From Opitutaceae bacterium (lineage in GTDB: Bacteria; Verrucomicrobiota; Verrucomicrobiia; Opitutales; Opitutaceae), in the NCBI GenBank assembly GCA_023269565.1, contig JAHFTD010000019.1, positions 1-33,864 of the forward strand: a stretch of DNA of 33,864 nucleotides, in the 5' to 3' direction. Below, piece by piece: positions 21,058 to 29,248 of the stretch (the first letter of the stretch is position 1; every line of letters starts with the position of its first letter). The position numbers were made by a program, and so were the translations under genes. Below the pieces are notes generated by a model. That model saw only the letters and a program-made list of their open reading frames with translations, did no database searches and was not told the origin of the DNA.

Positions 21058-22383
21058 ATGCGCAAGTTCCTCGGCAGCCTTTTTTGTCTCGCCCTCGCGG
21101 TCGCCGCGCCGGGAGCCATGAGCCGCGGGTTCAACCGCCTGCTCGATGCCGTGGTGCGCATCGATGTCCGCGAGGTGGTGTTCGACGAGGGCACCCGGCG
21201 CTTTACCGGGGGTGTTGGCTCGGGGATCATTATTTCGCCGGAGGGCCTGATCCTCACGAATGCGCACGTCGTCAGTCCTCAGGCAGTGGAAATTTCCATT
21301 ACGCTGGCCAGCCTCGAGCGCGTGGGCGCCCGGCTGGTGGGCTGGGACCACTGGACTGACCTTGCGCTTCTCCAACTCGACTTGGGCGAGGTGAAAAAAC
21401 GCGGCCTGAAATTCACCCACGCCCCGTTTGGCGATTCCGCCGCCCTCCATATCGGACAGGAGGTCTATGCCGTTGGCACGCCGCACGGACTCACGCGCAC
21501 GGTGACGCGGGGCATCATCTCCAACACCGGCCGCTACTTTGAGGACAGCCGCGGCGTCCGCGGCTACGAGACGGGGTCCTACAACACCTGGCTGCAGACC
21601 GATGCGGCAATCAATCCCGGCAACAGCGGCGGCCCACTGGTGACCGAAGACGGCAGCGTCATCGGTATCAACGCACGCACCTATATCGGGGCGGAAAATC
21701 TCGGCTTCGCGATCCCCTCGGATGTCGCGCGGCGTGTGGCGGACCAATTGGTGCGACACGGCCGCATCATCCGCAGTTACATCGGGCTCGTGCCGGGCGT
21801 CCTGCAGGATCTGGAAAAATTCTACTCACTGCCCGGCAACACCGGCATGCTGATCAACAGCGTGGATCCCGGTTCCCCCGCCGCCAGCGCGGGGCTGCGT
21901 CCGGGCGACGTGCTGCTGGCACTGAACGGCGCTAAAGTCGACGGACGATTTCCCGAGCAATTGCCGCCGATTCAGGACCAGATTGCGCGTCTACCGGTGG
22001 GCAGCAAGGTCGCGCTGCGGGTCCTGCGCGGCGGCCAGCCGCTGGACGTAAATGTCGTCACCGAACAACTGGAAAGCCACGTGGGTGAGGAATGGGCGTT
22101 CGAGAAATGGGGTTTGAGCGTCCGCAAGGTCTCGCGGGCCTACGCGCGCGAAAACCAGCTGGCCGACTCCACGGGCGTCATCGTGCTTGGCGTGCAGCCC
22201 GGCTATGTGGCGGCTGAGGCGGGCCTCGGGCGTGGCGACATTATCACCAAGGTCGCCGGCCAGACAATCGCCGACCTTGCGACACTCCGGAAAATCCACG
22301 ATGCCTATGCGGCCCACCCCGAAACGCTGCTGGTCGACGCCCAGCGTGGCCATCGAATCTCATTCTACGTTTTCAAACCATGA
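21058..22383 (+). CDS. HtrA/Deg-type periplasmic serine protease with two PDZ domains
   Basis: The 441-residue product is chosen to start at MRKFLGSLFCLALAVAAPGAMS, a good signal peptide. An ATG at 21016 would put 14 residues before it, and the longer open frame upstream lies antisense to leuS. The trypsin-like domain has a complete triad: His70 (LILTNAHVV), Asp101 (DHWTDLALL) and Ser190 (NPGNSGGPL). Two PDZ domains follow: about 240-335 (GMLINSVDPGSPAASAGLRPGDVLLALNG) and about 345-441 (GVIVLGVQPGYVAAEAGLGRGDIITKVAG). HtrA proteases degrade or refold damaged envelope proteins and act as oligomers. The stop overlaps the start of the next gene by four bases (ATGA), and that gene encodes an inactive relative. 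Confidence 0.95.
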   Translation: MRKFLGSLFCLALAVAAPGAMSRGFNRLLDAVVRIDVREVVFDEGTRRFTGGVGSGIIISPEGLILTNAHVVSPQAVEISITLASLERVGARLVGWDHWTDLALLQLDLGEVKKRGLKFTHAPFGDSAALHIGQEVYAVGTPHGLTRTVTRGIISNTGRYFEDSRGVRGYETGSYNTWLQTDAAINPGNSGGPLVTEDGSVIGINARTYIGAENLGFAIPSDVARRVADQLVRHGRIIRSYIGLVPGVLQDLEKFYSLPGNTGMLINSVDPGSPAASAGLRPGDVLLALNGAKVDGRFPEQLPPIQDQIARLPVGSKVALRVLRGGQPLDVNVVTEQLESHVGEEWAFEKWGLSVRKVSRAYARENQLADSTGVIVLGVQPGYVAAEAGLGRGDIITKVAGQTIADLATLRKIHDAYAAHPETLLVDAQRGHRISFYVFKP

Positions 22384-23759
22384 GATATTTTTTTGCGCTC
22401 TCCAGTTTGCTCGCCGGTTTGGCGGTCGGCCGTGCCTCGCCGCTCCCCGAGCTGTTTCGGGAGCGCCTGAAATCCGTCGTCGCGGCGGAGTTTTTTGTGC
22501 AAACCGAGATAGAACGGCGACCCACGTTTGTGCTGGGCAGCGTGATTGACGACCGGGGCACCGTTATCCTGCCGGGCGCGGCGATTCCACCCGGCATCGC
22601 CCCCGCCCAGTTCAAGGATTTCAAGGTCTACCGGCCCGACAGCGCCGAGCCGTTCACCGCCAGCTACCTCGGCCAGGATGCGTTCACTGGCTGGCATTTT
22701 CTCCGGGTCGAGGAGAAACTGCGCACCCAGCTGGTGCCGATTACCCGGTGGGTGGGAACCGGCGGCGAACCGGCGCTGGGCGAGGAACTCTGGGGCATCG
22801 GTTTGCGCGCCAAGGAGGAGGACTGCCAGCCGTATTTGCTCAGCGCGAAGGTCGGACTAATCACGCGTCTCCCGCAGCAGACCGCCATCCTCCTTGCCGA
22901 TGTGGCGGGCCCCGGCCTGCCTGTTTTCAATCGCGACGGGCGCCTGGTGGGCTTGGCGCAGACACCCTTCGGGCAGAATTATCTCCTGTTTTCCCACACG
23001 CAGAACGCCACCCCGGTCATGCTGGTCAATGTCGAGGAAAGCAGTGTGGTGCTGCTCGCTGCGGAAGTGCTGCCCTATCTCGGCCGCATCCCGCAGGACG
23101 TGCAGGGCCGCCCGATTGCCTGGCTGGGGGTCTATGGTTTGCAGCCCGTCGATCCGCAGGTAGCCAAGTTCCTCAAGCTGGAGAACCAATCCGGCGTGGT
23201 GCTGAGCGATCTGCTCGAGAGCGGGCCCGCGGTGCAGGCCGGATTACAGGAGCGGGACATCGTGCTGGCGATCGACGGCAAACCCCTGCCGCACTTCAAA
23301 CCCGACCGCATCGGCGCAGCTTATTTCGGCCAGGAAATCCTGCGTCACCGACCCGGCGACAAGATTGCGCTCACCGTGCTGCGCAGCAACGAGCGGCGGG
23401 AGATCGCCGTCACTCTCGGCGACGAACCCCGGATGGTCCGCGAAGCCGCGCGCACCTATTACGAGCGGCTGGGCTTTACGGCGCGGGAATTCCTCGTGAA
23501 CGACAGTGTCGTGCAGCGCATCAAGCCGGCGGAGGGCCGGGGCGTCATGGTGCATTTTGTCAAGCCCAACAGCCCCGCCGCCACCGCCGGCTTGCGTCCC
23601 GACGACTGGGTGCGCGAGATAGACGGCGAGGAAATGAAGACCTACGACCAGGCGTTGCGGAAACTCGCGGCCATCGAGAATGATGCCGGCCGCACGCAAT
23701 TCGTGCTGCTGGTCAGCCGCGGTGGCGAGACTACCGTGCTGCGCGCCAAACTCAACTGA
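22380..23759 (+). CDS. Catalytically dead HtrA homologue (pseudoprotease) with two PDZ domains
   Basis: The 459-residue product has a signal peptide (MRYFFALSSLLAGLAVGRAS). The N-terminal half follows the HtrA pattern but has lost the catalytic triad. Aligned by eye with the preceding protease, His becomes Ala67 (RGTVILPGAAI), Asp becomes Gly104 (GQDAFTGWHFLRV) and Ser becomes Pro178 (GPGLPVFNRDGRLVG), while the flanking glycines, the DG turn and hydrophobic strands are kept. Two PDZ domains remain: about 255-350 (GVVLSDLLESGPAVQAGLQERDIVLAIDG) and about 375-459 (GVMVHFVKPNSPAATAGLRPDDWVREIDG). The frame is intact and translationally coupled to the active protease, so it is not a decayed gene. 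It may form mixed oligomers, act as an adaptor or chaperone, or bind PDZ ligands. Confidence 0.85.
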   Translation: MRYFFALSSLLAGLAVGRASPLPELFRERLKSVVAAEFFVQTEIERRPTFVLGSVIDDRGTVILPGAAIPPGIAPAQFKDFKVYRPDSAEPFTASYLGQDAFTGWHFLRVEEKLRTQLVPITRWVGTGGEPALGEELWGIGLRAKEEDCQPYLLSAKVGLITRLPQQTAILLADVAGPGLPVFNRDGRLVGLAQTPFGQNYLLFSHTQNATPVMLVNVEESSVVLLAAEVLPYLGRIPQDVQGRPIAWLGVYGLQPVDPQVAKFLKLENQSGVVLSDLLESGPAVQAGLQERDIVLAIDGKPLPHFKPDRIGAAYFGQEILRHRPGDKIALTVLRSNERREIAVTLGDEPRMVREAARTYYERLGFTAREFLVNDSVVQRIKPAEGRGVMVHFVKPNSPAATAGLRPDDWVREIDGEEMKTYDQALRKLAAIENDAGRTQFVLLVSRGGETTVLRAKLN

Positions 23760-23761
23760 CC

Positions 23762-24361
23762 ATGTTCACCGGAATTGTTGAAGAAACAGGCCGCGTGGTG
23801 CGGTTCGCGCCGGGCGCCGCTGCCTGGCAACTGCAGATCGCGGCGGAACTGGTGCCGACGGGAGTGACCGTGGGCGAGAGCGTGGCGGTGAACGGCTGCT
23901 GTCTCACACTCACCCGGCATGACGCGGGCAATCTCTGGTTCGACGTGTTGGAGGAGACGCGCCGGCTGACAAACTTCAACGAACTGCAGCCCGGCGCATC
24001 CGTCAATCTGGAGCGCAGCCTCCGCTACGGCAGCCGGGTCGGCGGACATTTCGTCACCGGGCACATCGACGCGCCGGGACTGGTCGAAATTCTCGAACCG
24101 CGCGGCAATGACCACTACCTGCGCGTGCGCGCGCCGGAGGAATTCAACCGGTATCTCGTCTACAAGGGCAGCCTCGCTGTCGACGGTATCTCGCTGACCG
24201 TGGCCGAGGTCGACGGCGGAGCCATTTCCCTCTGGCTGATCCCGCACACGATGGCTGTGACCAATTTGTCCGGCAAAAGCGCAGGGCAGCACGTAAACCT
24301 CGAATACGACTTGCTGGCAAAATATCTTGAACGGCAGATGACCGGCCTGGCGAAGCATTGA
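23762..24361 (+). CDS. ribE: Riboflavin synthase, alpha subunit
   Basis: The 199-residue cytoplasmic enzyme converts two 6,7-dimethyl-8-ribityllumazine molecules to riboflavin plus a pyrimidine. It has the hallmark MFTGIVEETG start and two tandem lumazine-binding domains. The first covers about 1-95 (VGESVAVNGCCLTLT) and the second about 96-190 (SRVGGHFVTGHIDAPG, then YKGSLAVDGISLTVAEV), with the trimer-forming C-terminal helix HVNLEYDLLAKYLERQM. It begins 2 bases after the pseudoprotease stop. No other riboflavin gene and no FMN riboswitch is seen here, so it is separated from the usual rib operon. Confidence 0.97.
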   Translation: MFTGIVEETGRVVRFAPGAAAWQLQIAAELVPTGVTVGESVAVNGCCLTLTRHDAGNLWFDVLEETRRLTNFNELQPGASVNLERSLRYGSRVGGHFVTGHIDAPGLVEILEPRGNDHYLRVRAPEEFNRYLVYKGSLAVDGISLTVAEVDGGAISLWLIPHTMAVTNLSGKSAGQHVNLEYDLLAKYLERQMTGLAKH

Positions 24362-24363
24362 CG

Positions 24364-25227
24364 ATGCCTATTCGCGACCAACTGTTGGCCCTGACCGATG
24401 AACTCCGGCGCCTCAAGTCCGGGGGCCAGCGGGCGGTCAGTGTGAGCGACGAGACGCTCGCATTGCTTCGGGAGGCAGTGGTTGTCGAGCAAGCGCGGGC
24501 CGAGGCGGGAACAGAAAAGACGATTAGTATGGGGAAAGAGGGCGAGCCTCTGTCCATTCCGACCGAGCCGCCGTTGGTGCAACTGCCTGCCGGAGACAAG
24601 CAGACCCGGTGGAATGCGCTGCACGCGCTGGTGTTGAATCATCCAGTCTGCCGGGCGCATGTGCGCCCGGGGAAGAAGATCGTGCTCGGTGTCGGCAGTC
24701 TGGGCGCGAAAATATTTTTCTGCGGCGAGGCGCCTGGCGCCGAGGAGGAGATGCAGGGCGAGCCGTTTGTCGGCCCGGCCGGGCAACTGCTCACCCGTAT
24801 GATCCAAGGCATGGGGCTCCGGCGCGAGGATGTCTACATCGGCAACATCATGAACTGGCGCCCCGAGATGGCCACGAATTCCGACGGCATGCAATATGGC
24901 AACCGTCCGCCGACGTCGCTGGAGCTGAATTTCTGCCTGCCGTTCCTGCGCGCCCAGCTCGAGATCGTCGAACCGCAGATCATCGTTGCGCTGGGAGCGA
25001 CGGCGGCGGGCGGACTGCTGGGGCAGGGGACGTTCAAGGCACTCGGTGATATCCGCGGACGCTGGCACCAGTTCGCCGGGAAACCGGTGATGGTGACTTA
25101 CCATCCATCCTACATTTTGCGCAACCAGAGCAACCGCTCAAAGCGCGCCATTTGGGAGGACTTGCTGCAAGTGATGGAGCGAGTCGGGCTGCCTGTCAGT
25201 GAGAAGCAGCGCGGATATTTTCGCTGA
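24364..25227 (+). CDS. Family-4-like uracil-DNA glycosylase with a degenerate iron-sulfur site
   Basis: The 287-residue product starts at the ATG (MPIRDQ) 2 bases after ribE; a TTG two codons upstream is less likely. The first 85 residues are a helical, charged extension of no known family. The UDG domain (about 86-280) has motif A, FCGEAPGAEEE, then FVGPAGQLL and LGATAAGGLLG, and motif B, YHPSYILR, all typical of the thermophilic family-4/5 fold. Family-4 enzymes hold a 4Fe-4S cluster with four Cys. Here the first aligns with His93, the second is Cys96, the third is Trp165 (NWRP in place of KCRP) and the fourth is Cys191. Cluster binding is therefore doubtful. It could still remove uracil, or act on another lesion. 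It is the last gene of the tight htrA-ribE operon. Confidence 0.85.
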   Translation: MPIRDQLLALTDELRRLKSGGQRAVSVSDETLALLREAVVVEQARAEAGTEKTISMGKEGEPLSIPTEPPLVQLPAGDKQTRWNALHALVLNHPVCRAHVRPGKKIVLGVGSLGAKIFFCGEAPGAEEEMQGEPFVGPAGQLLTRMIQGMGLRREDVYIGNIMNWRPEMATNSDGMQYGNRPPTSLELNFCLPFLRAQLEIVEPQIIVALGATAAGGLLGQGTFKALGDIRGRWHQFAGKPVMVTYHPSYILRNQSNRSKRAIWEDLLQVMERVGLPVSEKQRGYFR

Positions 25228-25245
25228 GGGCACGAGGCGGGCGCC

Positions 25246-25941
25246 TCAGTGCACATCCGCGTAGGCGCTGACCACTATCTCATGCCCTTCCTTATCGCGG
25301 CCGTGCACACGGATGGCGGCATTGGCCTTCGGCACCGTGCTCTTGGGAGTGATGCGCAGGCGGTAATGGGCGCCCGGCTCGATTTCATCCAGAGAAACGG
25401 TGAAGGAGTCGTTCGTGGATTCGGCGCGATTGAACATGATGGACAGGCCTCGGGCGGGTGTGATTTGGATGATTTTCTCCTTGGCAGTGCTCCCGGTCGT
25501 CCATTCCAAAGTCCGCGGGGAGAGTTCCGCCAATTCGGGCACATCGGTGCGGACCGCCAGCTTAATGGGACCAATCCCCGTCTCATCCGTCACCACGGAA
25601 ATGGTGCGTTCGTAGACACCGAAACGGTCGCCCACCGTAAAAATGGCCGTGACTCGGCCGCTTTCGCCCGGCTGGTAAATACGGCGGTCGGTCGCGGCGC
25701 TGAGGCAGTCGCAGTTCGTCTGGATATCCCGGATTGTCACGGGGCCGTTGCTGGCGTTACGGAACTCGAATACTGCATCGACCGTGGGTTGGAAGGGACG
25801 AGGCACCAGCTCCGCCTTTCGGGACTTCCATTCCAAAGCCGGTGCCAGCGCAACTAATCCAAAGGCCGACAGGGCGAAGAGCAGGCCACGAAATGGGAAC
25901 AGCTGAGGCACAAGCACCCTGCTACCATGCCCGGTGTTCAT
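25246..25941 (-). CDS. Exported DUF1573-domain protein
   Basis: The 231-residue product has an N-terminal hydrophobic segment (about residues 17-35, FRGLLFALSAFGLVALAPA) that acts as a signal or anchor. A DUF1573 domain follows at about 40-135: FEFRNASNGPVTIRDIQTNCDCLSAATDRRIYQPGESGRV, with the family's CxC pair and the immunoglobulin-like strands. The second half is another beta-sandwich region (RTLEWTTGSTAKEKIIQI, then YRLRITPKSTVPKANAAIRV). DUF1573 proteins are exported and frequent in Bacteroidota, Planctomycetota and Verrucomicrobiota, with no settled function. The gene converges on the glycosylase gene (18-base gap) and is divergent from metK. ATG at 25939-25941; an internal start nearer the hydrophobic segment is possible. 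Confidence 0.85.
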   Translation of the reverse strand: MNTGHGSRVLVPQLFPFRGLLFALSAFGLVALAPALEWKSRKAELVPRPFQPTVDAVFEFRNASNGPVTIRDIQTNCDCLSAATDRRIYQPGESGRVTAIFTVGDRFGVYERTISVVTDETGIGPIKLAVRTDVPELAELSPRTLEWTTGSTAKEKIIQITPARGLSIMFNRAESTNDSFTVSLDEIEPGAHYRLRITPKSTVPKANAAIRVHGRDKEGHEIVVSAYADVH

Positions 25942-26054
25942 GGCTAAGCTTTTTCTGTGGCAGGATCGCTAACTACTTATCGCATCAGGCAATCCGGATA
26001 TAACGATATATTGCACTTGCGGTGGTGCGGCACCCCGACTTTTCTTGTTTTTCC
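25942..26054 (+). promoter_or_regulatory. metK leader/promoter region, AT-rich
   Basis: This 113-bp divergent gap must hold promoters for metK and the DUF1573 gene. It contains -10-like hexamers on the plus strand (TATAAC at 25999-26004, TATATT at 26007-26012) without a convincing -35. A short inverted repeat, GGTG-N6-CACC (26021-26034), is followed by a pyrimidine-rich stretch before the metK ATG. I looked for conserved features of known SAM and SAH riboswitches and did not recognise any. Confidence 0.35.
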
Positions 26055-27245
26055 ATGGCAACTTCCTTCGTCTTTTCTTCCGAGTCGGTCGGGGAGGGTC
26101 ACCCCGACAAGGTCGCCGACCTGATCTCGGACAGTGTGCTCGATGCTTGCCTCGCGGTGGATCGACACAGCCGCGTGGCCTGCGAGACCTTGGTCAAATC
26201 CAACCTGGTGGTCCTCGCCGGCGAGATTACTATCCCGAAGATCGGGCGGAGGCCAATCAATCAGGTGCTAAACCTCGGCCGGATCGTTCGCGCTGCCATC
26301 CGTGAGATCGGCTATATCAACGACGACGACGTTTTTCACGCGGACAAGGTCTTCATCAACGATTACCTCACGTCCCAGTCACCCGACATTGCGCAGGGCG
26401 TCGATGCCCGGAAGGCGAAGGGCAAGAGAACCGCCGAGCAGGGCGCCGGCGACCAGGGCATCATGTTTGGTTACGCCTGCAAGGAGACGCGCGAGCTCAT
26501 GCCGGCGCCGATCATGTTCGCGCACCGTCTGGGTCGCGAGCTGACCCGACTGCGTAAGTCCGGCGCGGTTGGCTGGCTCCGGCCCGACGCCAAATCGCAA
26601 GTCTCGATCCGCTACGAGAACGACAGGCCCGCCGAAGTGCTCAACGTCGTCATCTCCACTCAGCACACGGCTGACGTTTCGCACGCCGCCATTGAAAAGT
26701 ATCTGATCGAAAAAGTCATCCGAAGGGTTCTGCCGAAACGCATGCTGACGCGCCGCACTGAGTTTCTGATCAACCCGACCGGTCGCTTCGTTATCGGAGG
26801 CCCGCAGGGCGATACCGGCCTGACAGGCCGCAAGATCATCGTCGATACTTATGGCGGCTGGGGGCGTCACGGTGGCGGCGCCTTTTCCGGCAAGGATCCT
26901 TCCAAGGTTGACCGTTCGGCTGCCTACATGGGCCGTTGGGTCGCCAAGAATATCGTGGCCGCCGGGCTCGCCACCCACGCCGAGATCCAGTTCGCCTACG
27001 CCATCGGCCACCCCAAGCCCGTTTCCGTTCGCGTCGAGACGTTTGGCACCGGCAGTATTTCCGACGAGAAGATCACGCGCGCCGTGAACCGGGTCTTCAG
27101 CTTCAAACCCGCCGACATCGTGGCCCAGCTGAACCTCCTCCGTCCCATCTATTGCACGACGACCAACTACGGCCACTTCGGCAAGACCGGGCTCCCCTGG
27201 GAGCTGACCAATCGCATCACGGCCCTCCGCGCCGCTCTCAGGTAA
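26055..27245 (+). CDS. metK: S-adenosylmethionine synthetase
   Basis: The 396-residue cytoplasmic enzyme makes SAM from methionine and ATP. It starts at [26 protein letters not shown]; an upstream in-frame GTG lacks family similarity. Motifs are GEGHPDK, the ATP-binding [12 protein letters not shown], the glycine-rich phosphate loop [25 protein letters not shown], and a C-terminal block with [18 protein letters not shown], in the standard three-domain order. Length is normal. A short gap of 26 bases separates it from ahcY, so SAM synthesis and removal of its by-product SAH are encoded together. Confidence 0.98.
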   Translation: MATSFVFSSESVGEGHPDKVADLISDSVLDACLAVDRHSRVACETLVKSNLVVLAGEITIPKIGRRPINQVLNLGRIVRAAIREIGYINDDDVFHADKVFINDYLTSQSPDIAQGVDARKAKGKRTAEQGAGDQGIMFGYACKETRELMPAPIMFAHRLGRELTRLRKSGAVGWLRPDAKSQVSIRYENDRPAEVLNVVISTQHTADVSHAAIEKYLIEKVIRRVLPKRMLTRRTEFLINPTGRFVIGGPQGDTGLTGRKIIVDTYGGWGRHGGGAFSGKDPSKVDRSAAYMGRWVAKNIVAAGLATHAEIQFAYAIGHPKPVSVRVETFGTGSISDEKITRAVNRVFSFKPADIVAQLNLLRPIYCTTTNYGHFGKTGLPWELTNRITALRAALR

Positions 27246-27271
27246 GTTTCCACTCTTTCCACCACATCACC

Positions 27272-28693
27272 ATGGCCAGAACCTCTTCCAAATCCGCCGA
27301 CTTTCACGTCAAGGACATCAAACTTGCCGGCTGGGGTCGCAAGGAAATCTCCATCGCCGAGCACGAGATGCCCGGGCTGATGTCTTGCCGTAAAAAATTT
27401 GGCCCGAAAAAGCCGCTCGCGGGTGTCCGCATCACGGGCTCGCTGCACATGACGATCCAGACCGCCGTCCTCATCGAGACACTGAAGGATCTCGGCGCCG
27501 ACGTGCGCTGGTGTTCGTGCAACATTTTCTCGACGCAGGATCATGCGGCCTCGGCCATCGCTGCGGCCGGCACACCCGTCTTCGCCTGGAAGGGCGAAAC
27601 ACTCGAGGAATACTGGGATTGCACGCTTAAGGCCGTGTCGTTCCCCCGAGGCGAGGGCCCGCAGCTCGTCGTCGACGACGGCGGTGACGTCACGCTGCTC
27701 ATCCACAAGGGTTGCGAACTCGCGGACGGCGACAAGTGGGTCGACTCTCCCACGGACAATCACGAGGAGCAGGTTATCAAGAATCTCCTCATGCGCGTCC
27801 ACAAGCAGTCGCCCAAATTCTGGACGAACCTCGCCAAGGACTGGCGCGGCGTCTCCGAAGAGACCACGACCGGCGTGCACCGCCTCTACCAGATGTTTGA
27901 GAAGGGCAAGCTCCGCGTGCCCGCCATCAACGTCAACGACTCCGTCACCAAATCCAAGTTCGACAACCTCTACGGCTGCCGCGAATCGCTCGCCGACGGC
28001 CTCAAGCGCGCCACCGATGTCATGATCGCCGGCAAGGTCGCCTGCGTCTGCGGTTACGGTGACGTGGGCAAGGGCTCGGCGTTTTCTCTCAAGGGTTTTG
28101 GCGCTCGCGTCATTGTCACCGAGATCGATCCCATCAACGCCCTGCAGGCCGCCATGGAAGGCTTCGAGGTTAACACGATCGAGTCTACCCTCGGGGTGGC
28201 CGACATCTACGTTACCGCGACGGGCAACCGCGACATTATTACGCTCGAGCATCTGCGGCGGATGAAGGACCAGGCCATCGTCTGCAACATCGGCCACTTC
28301 GATAATGAGATCCAGATCGACCGGCTCAACAAGGCCGACGCTCAGCGGATCACGATCAAGCCGCAATACGACCAATACACCTTCCCGAACGGCAAGACGA
28401 TCTACCTGCTCGCCGAGGGGCGCCTCGTCAACCTCGGCTGCGCCACCGGCCACCCGTCGTTCGTCATGTCCACCAGCTTCACCAACCAGGTGCTCGCGCA
28501 GCTCGACCTCTGGAAGAATCGCAACAACTACAAGGTCGGCGTCTACCGCCTGCCCAAGCACCTCGACGAGGAGGTTGCGCGCCTCCACCTCGAGAAGATT
28601 GGCGCCAAGCTCACCAAGCTCACGCCTGACCAGGCCAAATATCTCAGCGTGCCGGTCGAGGGTCCTTACAAGCCCGAGCACTACCGGTATTGA
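27272..28693 (+). CDS. ahcY: S-adenosylhomocysteine hydrolase
   Basis: The 473-residue NAD-dependent enzyme splits SAH into adenosine and homocysteine. It starts at [26 protein letters not shown]; the frame is open further upstream but overlaps metK. Motifs are EHEMPGLM, the substrate-site [28 protein letters not shown]-type (here HAASAIAA), the NAD-binding [21 protein letters not shown] and the C-terminal [10 protein letters not shown] with the Lys/Tyr pair that reaches the neighbouring subunit. It carries the roughly 40-residue insertion ([20 protein letters not shown] to QVIKNLL) found in the longer bacterial/plant form. It is co-oriented with metK. Homocysteine produced here can enter the cbs/gamma-lyase route encoded further right. 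Confidence 0.98.
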   Translation: MARTSSKSADFHVKDIKLAGWGRKEISIAEHEMPGLMSCRKKFGPKKPLAGVRITGSLHMTIQTAVLIETLKDLGADVRWCSCNIFSTQDHAASAIAAAGTPVFAWKGETLEEYWDCTLKAVSFPRGEGPQLVVDDGGDVTLLIHKGCELADGDKWVDSPTDNHEEQVIKNLLMRVHKQSPKFWTNLAKDWRGVSEETTTGVHRLYQMFEKGKLRVPAINVNDSVTKSKFDNLYGCRESLADGLKRATDVMIAGKVACVCGYGDVGKGSAFSLKGFGARVIVTEIDPINALQAAMEGFEVNTIESTLGVADIYVTATGNRDIITLEHLRRMKDQAIVCNIGHFDNEIQIDRLNKADAQRITIKPQYDQYTFPNGKTIYLLAEGRLVNLGCATGHPSFVMSTSFTNQVLAQLDLWKNRNNYKVGVYRLPKHLDEEVARLHLEKIGAKLTKLTPDQAKYLSVPVEGPYKPEHYRY

Positions 28694-28832
28694 GCTTCAC
28701 GGTAGACATTACGATACCTTCGCGGTGTGATGATTTCCTAAAGCACATCTATTGTAGGGCGGGGTCGCCGACCCCGCCATGAATAAATCACCCGGCGGGA
28801 TCAGCGATCCCGCCCTACACTCCTCCCTTCCC
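28694..28832. other. 139-bp gap between ahcY and the cupin gene
   Basis: About half of this gap is a double-hairpin repeat. The first 59 bases show no terminator with a T-run and no recognisable gene. The hairpins of the repeat may slow or stop transcription leaving ahcY, since no other terminator is present. Confidence 0.4.
28753..28819. repeat. 67-bp double-hairpin (REP/MITE-like) element with 11-bp terminal inverted repeats
   Basis: The element is bounded by TGTAGGGCGGG (28753-28763) and its exact inverse CCCGCCCTACA (28809-28819). Inside are two perfect 9-bp hairpins: GGCGGGGTC-GCC-GACCCCGCC arms at 28758-28778 and GGCGGGATC-AGC-GATCCCGCC arms at 28794-28814. A 15-base AT-richer spacer (28779-28793) separates them. 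Two linked palindromes in inverted orientation are the architecture of REP pairs (BIMEs) and of small non-autonomous mobile elements. I recall closely similar GGCGGGGTCGCCGACCCCGCC-type palindromes in other Verrucomicrobiota sequences, but cannot check this here. Confidence 0.85.
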
Positions 28833-29195
28833 ATGGCCCGACTCATCAGCAAACCCACGGTCATCGAAGCCGCCGGCAACAAGCCCAAGCTCATCGAGGA
28901 ATTCTTCGGCCGCGTGAACAGCGGCACCGGTGCCGCCAGCATCGCGCGCATGAAGAGCCCTGGCGGCTGGGTCGAGCCGGGGCAGACGCCCGAGTTTGAT
29001 GAATACACCGTCGTGCTCCGCGGCGAGCTGCGGGTGGAAACCAAGGGCGGCACGCTCACGGTGCGGGCCGGCCAGGCCGTGCACACGCCGCCGGGCGAGT
29101 GGGTGCGTTACAGCTCACCGCACCACGACGGAGCCGAATACCTTGCCGTCTGCCTGCCCGCCTTCTCGCCCGCCACGGTCCATCGCGACGCGTAG
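28833..29195 (+). CDS. Small cupin-domain protein
   Basis: The 120-residue protein starts at [26 protein letters not shown]. The cupin barrel has motif 1, around [26 protein letters not shown], with Glu/Asp in place of the usual His pair, and motif 2, [17 protein letters not shown]. Metal ligands are incomplete compared with enzymatic cupins, so a binding or sensing role, or an unusual site, is possible. An in-frame ATG at 28779 lies inside the double-hairpin repeat and would add 18 repeat-derived residues; I consider it unused. It is followed after 53 bases by the amidohydrolase gene on the same strand. Confidence 0.85.
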   Translation: MARLISKPTVIEAAGNKPKLIEEFFGRVNSGTGAASIARMKSPGGWVEPGQTPEFDEYTVVLRGELRVETKGGTLTVRAGQAVHTPPGEWVRYSSPHHDGAEYLAVCLPAFSPATVHRDA

Positions 29196-29248
29196 TTGCT
29201 TGTCCGGTTTTTTGTTTCCACGGTGGCAACTCTGGCGAGAATGCCGCC

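Noticed and set aside
22380-23759. Second HtrA-like gene as a decaying pseudogene
   Set aside because: The frame is intact over 459 codons, the signal peptide and both PDZ domains are well formed, and the start is coupled to the upstream gene. It is better viewed as a pseudoenzyme.
27167-28681. 504-codon minus-strand frame across ahcY
   Set aside because: AhcY is unmistakable on the plus strand; the opposite frame shows no domain.
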